In this document: positions 57,370 to 64,000 of the stretch, piece after piece
How the letters are laid out: each line of letters begins with the position of its first letter
How positions within the stretch are numbered: the first letter of the stretch is position 1
Assembly (NCBI RefSeq): GCF_018448495.1
Contig: NZ_CP049902.1
Coordinates: forward strand, 1,302,001-1,366,000
Direction of reading: 5' to 3'
Source of the DNA: Psychrobacter sp. WY6
GTDB taxonomy: Bacteria; Pseudomonadota; Gammaproteobacteria; Pseudomonadales; Moraxellaceae
Length of the DNA: 64,000 nucleotides
Notes under the pieces: generated by a model
What the model was told of the DNA's origin: nothing
Databases searched by the model: none
Seen by the model: only the letters and a program-made list of their open reading frames with translations
Position numbers and translations under genes: made by a program

Positions 57370-59443
57370 ATGGACACACTCATTATCGTCGGCGTGGTTG
57401 TAGTGCTGGCGTTTGTTTTTATGATGGTCGCACTATTGATGCTCAAGGCCTTTTACTTTAAGGTCGAGCAGGGCAAAGCACTCATTATTAACGGTGTGAG
57501 TAAAATTGCCGTACGTTTTGATGGTGGTTTTGTTTGGCCAGTCATCAACAAAAAAGAATTGATGCGCATATCGCTCATCACCTTAGAAGTGGACAGACGC
57601 GGTAAAGAAGGTTTGATTTGCGCAGACAACATGCGTGCTGATATCACCGTGGCATTTTATTTACGCGTCAATGAAACCGAAGAGGATGTGCTAAAAGTCG
57701 CTAAATCGGTTGGTGTAGAGCGCGCGTCAGACAAAGTCGCTGTCAACGAGCTGTTTAATGCTAAGTTCTCAGAAGCCTTAAAAACAGTTGGTAAGCAGAT
57801 TGATTTTGTCAAACTGTTTGAAAACCGCAGCGAGTTTCGCGACAGTATCGTTCAAGAAATTGGTAACGATCTGAATGGCTATGTCTTAGAAGATGTGGCG
57901 ATTGATTATTTAGAGCAAACGCCAAAAGCGTCATTAGATTCAAGCAATATCTTAGATGCTGAAGGTATCAAAAAGATTACTCAATTAACGGCTTTTCAGA
58001 ACGTCATTACCAACGAGCTCGAGCGTGATGAAGAGCTGGCAGTTAAGAAAAAGAATGTCGAAACCAGAGAGGCAATGCTAGAGCTAGAGCGTCAACAAGC
58101 CGATGCCGAAGCCAAACAGCAACGTGAAATCTCGTCAGTGATTGCACGTGAGACTGCTGAGACCCGCAAAATTGAAGAAGAAGAGCGTAAAAAATCTGAA
58201 ACGGCTGTTATCTCGGTTGAGCAAGATTTGGCCATTCAGCGTGAGAATCAGCAGCGTGAAATCGAAGTAGCAGGACAAAATCGTCTGCGTGCAGTCGTCA
58301 TCGAAGAAGAAAAAGTGACGCGTGCTCGTGATTTAGAAATTGTCTCTCGTGAGCGTGAAGTTGATCTGCAACGTATCGAAGCCGAACGTGCGATTGAGCT
58401 TGAGAAAAAAGAAATCGCCAACGTCATTCGTGAACGTATCGCAGTGGACAAAACCGTTGCGCAAGAAGAAGAGCGTATCAAAGAAGTCCGCGAAATCAGT
58501 GAAGCTCAGCGTTCTAAGCAAACACGCGTCCTAGCAGCTGAAGCCGATGCGGAAGAAATCAAAGTACGTCAGGTGAAAAAAGCCGAAGCAAGAGCTGTCT
58601 GCCAAGCACAAAGCCGTCGAAATCACCACGCTTGCCGCTGCCAATCTTGAAGCATCCGCCAAAGATGCAGAAGCCAAAATTAAAATGGCCGAAGGTACTA
58701 AAGCAGAAGAGTCAGCACATGGCTTCGCTGAAGCGGCTATCCAAGAAGTCAAAGCGGCTTCTTTGGAAAAAGAAGGCATTGCGAAAGCCAATGTTATCAA
58801 AGCGACTGGACAAGCTGAAACAAGCAGATCGTGAAAAAGGCATGGCAGATGCTGAGGTTATCGCGGCTCGTGGTGAATCTAAGGCAAAAAGCTGGAACGT
58901 GATATCGGTATGGTGAGCAGAAATATCGCGGCTCGCGGTGAAGCTACTGCCAGAGCTGAGCGTGAAAAAGGCATGGCAGATGCTCAAGTCATCGCGGCTC
59001 GCGGTGAGTCAAATGCTAAAGCAGAGCGTGAAGTTGGATTGGCAAAAGCCGAAGTTACTCGTGCACATTTCCAAGCCGAAGCAGATGGTCTGGTCGAGAA
59101 ATTCAATGCCATGGGTAGCATGAGCAAAGAGGCACGTGAGCACGAAGAGTTCCGCATGAGCCTTGAGACAGCATTGCAAGAAGCGCTTGCCTCGATTGAT
59201 GCTGGTAAAGAGATTGCGAAAGAAAATGCTGAAGTATTGGCTGTGGCGTTACAGAAAGCCAAAATCGATATTGTTGGCGGTGAAGCGCATTTCTTTGATA
59301 ACTTTGCCAAGTCATTGTCTATCGGTAAAGCCATTGATGGCCTAGCAGGTAAGTCAGACACATTGAGCGGTATCATCAATGGTGTGATGGCCAGTCAAGC
59401 AATGAAATCAAACCAGAAAAATGATGATAAAACGACTTATTAA
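57370..59443 (+). CDS. flotillin family protein (YqiK-like), frameshifted
   Basis: A membrane-microdomain scaffold protein. About 691 residues. ATG 57370 has AGGA 6 bases upstream. One N-terminal membrane helix (TLIIVGVVVVLAFVFMMVALLML) leads to the SPFH/band-7 domain (FYFKVEQGKALIINGVSKIAVRFDGGFVWPVINKKELMRISLITLEV...). A very long Glu/Arg/Ala/Lys-rich coiled coil follows. Breaks lie near 58590 (into ELSAKHKAVEITTLAAANLEA), near 58815 (into ADREKGMADAEVIAARGES) and near 58895 (into LERDIGMVSRNIAARGE). The coil contains tandem REKGMADAxVIAARGES units. The C-terminus has HEEFRMSLETALQEALASIDAGKEIAKENAEVLAVALQKAKIDIVGGEAHFFDNF, typical of this branch. Confidence 0.87.
58826..59030 (+). repeat. 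tandem repeat inside the flotillin coiled coil
   Basis: Blocks encoding (R)EKGMADA(E/Q)VIAARGES(K/N)AK occur near 58830 and 58962, with a shorter related unit NIAARGEATARAE between. GAAAAAGGCATGGCAGATGC is shared exactly by the two long units. Confidence 0.8.
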
Positions 59444-59534
59444 TAAGGTCTAAATGCCTAGTATTAATGGGCAAGTATTAGTGAGCAAGTTTTTATCTAA
59501 CAGTATGAATGAGTAATATTTTCTAAAATAAAGT

Positions 59535-59562
59535 ATCTGTCGTGTAGGCGGCAGATTTTTTT
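59535..59562 (+). terminator. Rho-independent terminator after the flotillin gene
   Basis: ATCTGTCG and CGGCAGAT arms (one wobble pair), 6-nt loop, then seven T, about 90 bases past the stop codon. Confidence 0.75.
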
Positions 59563-59604
59563 GGCTAACTCAGGGTGATTCAGAATGACGAATCATGATG
59601 AGTT

Positions 59605-59652
59605 GGTTAATCTAAAAAAATAGCAGTGACGACTTGTTTTTTTAGATTAGCC
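59605..59652. terminator. symmetric hairpin, possible bidirectional terminator
   Basis: TAATCTAAAAAAA (59608-59620) and TTTTTTTAGATTA (59637-59649) are perfect 13-base arms with a 16-nt loop. Most of the pairing is A-T, so it is weaker than its length suggests. It is the second such structure in this gap. Confidence 0.5.
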
Positions 59653-59697
59653 AAGTGCTTCTTTACTTTCAATGATTCTTTATTGCCCAAAATTCTC

Positions 59698-59780
59698 TTA
59701 TAGTGGATTCAGTTTAAAAGAGATACAAGGCAACCGAGTGCAGATGTATATGTGATACTTCAAGCGAGGTTAACGCTGTA
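59698..59780 (+). repeat. dispersed intergenic repeat, copy B
   Basis: Matches the reverse complement of 12070-12152 over its whole 83-bp length with about 14 differences counted by eye. Conserved cores: GCAACCGAGTG, AGATGTATAT, ATACTTCAAGCGAGG, TAACGC. It is non-coding and lies between the flotillin and ATPase genes, ending 55 bp before the ATPase start. Confidence 0.75.
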
Positions 59781-59835
59781 GCTCTTTTATAAAGGATTGA
59801 CTATATTATGTAAAAACAGAAACGGACGAGCAACG

Positions 59836-62800
59836 ATGGCGGATACGCAAACTTCAAAGAACTCAGATAGCAACGATAAAAATAACGCTAATCAAGCCAA
59901 CCAAACCGATCAGGCAGTCGCTTCAGGCAATGCTTATGAGCTCATCAAAAAACGTCTGACCGAACAAGGCAGCCGCTTAGAGCAGCAGACGGCAACGCTA
60001 AATAATGCGCGTCTCGAAGAGTTTGGCAGCACCCAAATGCAAGTCATTGCTCGCACTCGTATTCGCACCGAGTACAACTGTGTGGCACAAGACATGGTGC
60101 AGGTTGGTGATTATCTGCTATTTGGCTATAACGTCTTTATGGGGCTTAAACGTGCGAGTAATATCAAGGATGTATTGTCGTTATATCGTCTGAACGAGCC
60201 AGTTGGTAATGAAGAAGAGTATCAGCTCGAAGAGGTCGATTTAAAAGGGACTTTTTTGGCTCAAGACGCCTTTGTCCAAGACTTCAATGAGCTGTATCGA
60301 TACTACAAGCAAACGCGCCTGATTCAAATAACAGTTAAAGACAGCAAGTTACTGTTAGCGTTTCAGATTGGTGAGCGCATCACCGATATTCGAGTGTTCC
60401 GTTTTGCGTTAGATTTTAGCCAAGGCACACCAGAGTCGGCGCAAGTCGCTTATGTGGACAATCGAGGCGAGCGTGACATTGAACTGCCGCCTGCTTATGA
60501 TTTCGACTGGATTGAGACCACACGCGATCAAATGGTGAATGGCAAATACCCGCATATGAATATCTAGACACGATATTTGTGGAAACGGTCGGTGGTGATT
60601 TGACCATTAAGATTGAGGACAATACGCAGTCCGGTCAGGGTATTTATAGCGAACCAGTCAATGACCGTACTCAGTCGCTGACGGATGCTGAGATTGCTTA
60701 TGCCAAAGTCGGTAGTCTAATACTGCTCAAAATATTGCCTTATCGCGAAGAGGATTACCGTTATTTCGTTTATAACACCTTGACCGAAGCAGTGCTGCGA
60801 CTGGATGCGATTGGTCAATCATGCGTTCAGCTACCAGAAGACCACGGCATCATGTTTCCGGGTGGTTATTATCTACAGACGGGTGAGTATAAGCTGTTCG
60901 AGGCCAATAACGTTGGCGCTACTGACTTACGGTTTAAGCGTAAAATTGTATCGCCAAATGGTGAAGATGTTTTATTCTTATTTTACGACAGAGACTTGGG
61001 CGTCACGGGGCTGTTCCCTTATAACCTGATTAAAAAGCAATTGGCAAACCCTATCTATTGCAACGGTATGGCCTTGGCTGAGAATGGTCGCTTGGTGTTG
61101 TTTAGTGACCAAAGCGAGCCATCTCGTATTCACCCAATGCAGATATGGCACACGCCTTATGCCTCGCATGAGTATGTGAGTGAGCTGCCAGAGAGCACGA
61201 GTTTTTATGGCAAGATTGGCAATAAAGAATTGGTGCGCGGTATCTCCGACCTTTATAGCATTACTCGCCTGATTGATAATCAAAGCGTGTCACAGAAGCT
61301 CTATGAAGAGCTTACCAATAATACTAGCCGACTCTTTGACAGCTATTATTGGTTGTCTGAGCCTGAGCTGAGCGAAGTCGCCAGCAGTATTAAAGAAGTG
61401 ACGGCCACGGCTGAACTGGTGATTGATGAGTTCGCTAAAGTACAAAGTATCCAAAAGCAAACCCAAACTGCGCTAGCCGATGCTGATACGCAGCAAAGTG
61501 AGATTTTGCGGCAGATACGCGTCACTAGCTTTGAGTCTGGCAGTGATTATGTCGATCAGTTGTCAGCGTTAAGACGCCAAAAAGGTCGCTTAGTCAGCTT
61601 GGAAGAGTTGCGTTATCTGGATGCTGACAAGCTACAAGCATTACAGACACAGTTAGAAGAAGCCGAAAGCGAGCTCGCTGAAAAGACTGTGCTGTTTTTA
61701 AGTGGTGAAGAGGCGCTATCAAGCTACGAAGGCATATTGGTCGATGTCAGTGAGCGTTTGAACACTGCTGAAACCAATGCCGAGCTAAAACCTGTACTAG
61801 AAAAAATCGACGAGACAGCGCAAGGGTTAGATTTATTAACCGAGTTGCTAGGCACGTTGGATGTGGCTGATGCTACGGTGCGTACGCAAATTATCGATGA
61901 TATATCGACCATTTATGCGAGCCTAAACCAGAGCAAAGCCAAACTCAATCATAAGCGCAAAAATCTAGGCTCAGCGGAGGCCGTTGCACAATTTGGTGCG
62001 CAGTTTAAGCTATTCGGGCAATCGATTGCCAATGCGTTATCTATTGCCAATACCCCTGAGAAATCAGATGAGCAAATGGCTAAGCTATTGGTGCAGCTAG
62101 AAGAATTAGAAAGTCAGTTCGCTGATCCAGAGACCAATAGTGGCGATCAGTTTTTAGCCGATATCATCAGTAAACGTGAAGAGATTTACGAGACCTTCGA
62201 AAATCATAAGCAGCAATTGCTCGATGCCCGTAACCGTAAAGCGCAAAACTTGGGTGATGGCGCGCTGCGAATGCTTGAGAGTATTAAAAAACGCACGCAA
62301 AGTACTGGCGTCACAGGCTTTACAGAGGAAGAGGCGCTAAATACGTATTTTGCGGCTGATGGTCTGGTACAAAAAGTCCGTAACATCGCAAAAGAGCTGC
62401 AAGCGATGGGCTTTAGTGTAAAAGCTGATGACATCGATGCCCGTCTAAAAGCCATCCAAATCGAGAGTTATAAGAGTCTAAAAGACAAGTCGGATTTGTT
62501 TGAAGATGGCGGTCAGATTATTAAACTGGGCAAGCACCGTTTTTCGGTTAATACTCAGCCACTTGATTTGACTTTATTAAGCCGTCAGCAGTCAGATGGC
62601 AACCGTGTTTTAAATCTACATCTAACGGGCACAGACTATTATGAAGTGCTTAATAACACTGAGCTGAACGCCTTGCGCCCGTATTGGGACATGAATATCG
62701 CCTCTGAGTCCGATGCCGTTTACCGCGCCGAGTACTTGGCGTATAGCATTATTGAAAGTGCTAAAAATAGCCAAGATGGCTTGACCGAAGCACGTCTATA

Positions 62801-64000
62801 TCAAGCATACGATGCAACTGTTATTACTCTAGACATTAATGGCGATATTGATAACGACAGCCCCTTGTCCAAACTGGTCAAAGCTTACGCCACCCCTCGC
62901 TATCAGCTCGGCTATGACAAAGGCATTCATGACCATGATGCCACGCTATTATTGATGCAAATACTGCCGACTTTGCGCGAGGCAGGGTTGTTGATTTATA
63001 CCCCGCAAGTACGTGCCTTGGCGCAATTATTCTATTGGCAGCTCAATATCGTACAAGCGCTGGGCTTAGACAGCTTACGTCAGTTCGGTTATGACGCTTG
63101 GTTAAATGAGTCCGTGCTGACGCGCGCGAGCAACTGGACGGATAGAGCCGCGACCGCCGAGCAACTGCGCCGTGCATTGGGTAGTGATACCGCTAAGTCT
63201 CTATTGGTCGAAGATATGAGCCAAGTGATGCGTGACTTTGTCGCCGCTCATAATGATGACAGTCTTAGCGCTGATAACGGTGCTAGCATCGATAAAGGTA
63301 GTAGCGTTGATAACGGCGCTAATATCTTCAAACCAAGCTATGTCCAGCTTGCTTGCGAATATTTGGTTAGCGTGATGGGGCAGTCGGTTGAAACCAATGC
63401 AGGTGCATATAACACAATAAACTGGCAAACCAGCCAACAAGCGCAGCAGTTGTGTGAACAGCTAAGCCAAACGCTAAATAGTGCCTCAGGTAGCATGCAA
63501 GCGACGGCCAGTTTTGACCAACTACAGTCTTCAATTGGCAAGCTTGGCTTTCAACCCAAATCAGCCTATGAGCTATTGGCAACATGGTTCCATGCATTGC
63601 TTGATAAAACCTACGCTAGTACAGCATTGGCTAATGCAGCCGATGATTGCACCAATAAAGACGGCGAACTCAGTGAGGCACAGCTTGCTGAAATTGAAGA
63701 AAAAGACGCGTTACGTAAGCAGCAATTAGAAAGTGGCCGTCATTATGTGCCGGAGGCGATTGCAGTTTTACTTACTCAATTGAACGATGCCCAACGTGAA
63801 GCCTTGGTGCAACGATTGATTGATTCAGGTGCTAGCTTTGATAAAGGATTGGGTAGTAAAAAAATAGATAATCAAGGCGCAAGTGGAACACCGTCAGCTT
63901 TGTCATTTTCATCAGCCACCTCATCGACTCTGTCATCGATCACGTCATTGACCAGTATTAATAATCCGCTCAATCAAGTGCAAAGCTTTGAGCGTAGTAC
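59836..64000 (+). CDS. giant coiled-coil 'DNA repair ATPase' (DUF3686 type), 5' part, frameshifted, runs off the window
   Basis: At least 1,388 residues of an unusually large protein. ATG 59836 gives MADTQTSKNSDSN and a polar Asn/Gln-rich start, then AYELIKKRLTEQGSRLEQQ. A beta-rich domain follows (IARTRIRTEYNCVAQDMVQVGDYLLFGYNVFMGLK, DVLSLYRL) up to NGKYPHM. There the frame shifts near 60558 into YLDTIFVETVGGDLTIKIED, after which it stays open to the window end. The middle (about residues 530-900) is coiled coil (SIKEVTATAELVIDEFAKVQSI..., LRRQKGRLVSLEELRYLDADKLQALQTQLEEAESEL). Then come GQIIKLGKHRFSVNTQPLDLTLL and DYYEVLNNTELNALRPYWD. No Walker motif has appeared by 64000; in this family the AAA+ module lies at the C-terminus, so the ATPase part would be downstream. 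Confidence 0.75.

Overview
The window looks like a piece of the chromosome of a Psychrobacter-like member of the Moraxellaceae (Gammaproteobacteria). The evidence is a moderate GC content, the gamma-proteobacterial tRNA-Thr/Tyr/Gly/Thr-tuf arrangement, the aat-trxB/ftsK neighbourhood, a map-glnD-dapC cluster, a MetX-MetW pair, and a subfamily I lipase followed by its dedicated foldase. No prophage, CRISPR array, integrase, transposase or rRNA operon is visible.

Layout: (1) 1-7 kb: serA 3' part, a DUF1877-like gene, trhO, a DUF2569 membrane protein, a secreted Sel1-repeat protein, a 168-bp MITE-like element, metW and metX. (2) 7-16 kb: hemH, then mostly envelope genes (BPSS1780-like membrane protein, beta-helix lipoprotein, outer membrane barrel protein, WG-repeat protein), an acidic small protein and an SDR. 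(3) 16-27 kb: polA, ohr, prfC, an RsiV/DUF3298-like protein, an FHA protein and trpE. (4) 26.7-29.1 kb: four tRNA genes and tuf. (5) 29-40 kb: acetyltransferase, MerR regulator, aat-trxB, ftsK, an amidase, a LigB-type dioxygenase, rlmH and a DUF421 protein. (6) 40-52 kb: PBP4-type dacB, a DnaQ-like exonuclease with a CBS/DUF294 protein, dapC, glnD and map. (7) 52-56 kb: lipase and foldase, then META-domain and TolB-like lipoproteins. (8) 56.4-64 kb: a YqiJ-like membrane OB-fold protein, a flotillin and a giant coiled-coil 'DNA repair ATPase' (DUF3686 type) that runs off the window. The last group is the most system-like accessory module here.

The dominant odd feature is that about half of the genes are split by one or more small indels. 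They include genes that cannot be dispensable: tuf has at least four breaks, and ftsK, map, prfC, hemH, serA, trpE and glnD are also hit. In each case the protein resumes in another frame within a few residues with conserved sequence, so I read these as sequence errors rather than real pseudogenes. I annotate each such gene over its full extent and state where the breaks lie. Compensating indels inside tuf show that local amino-acid errors also exist without a visible frameshift.

Other structure: an approximately 83-bp intergenic repeat occurs twice, 47 kb apart and in opposite orientation. Several low-complexity Asn/Ser/Asp/Thr-rich insertions sit in otherwise conserved enzymes (metX, dacB, dapC, polA, ftsK). 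A terminator-like hairpin lies immediately before the ribosome binding site of a membrane protein gene near 12.8 kb.
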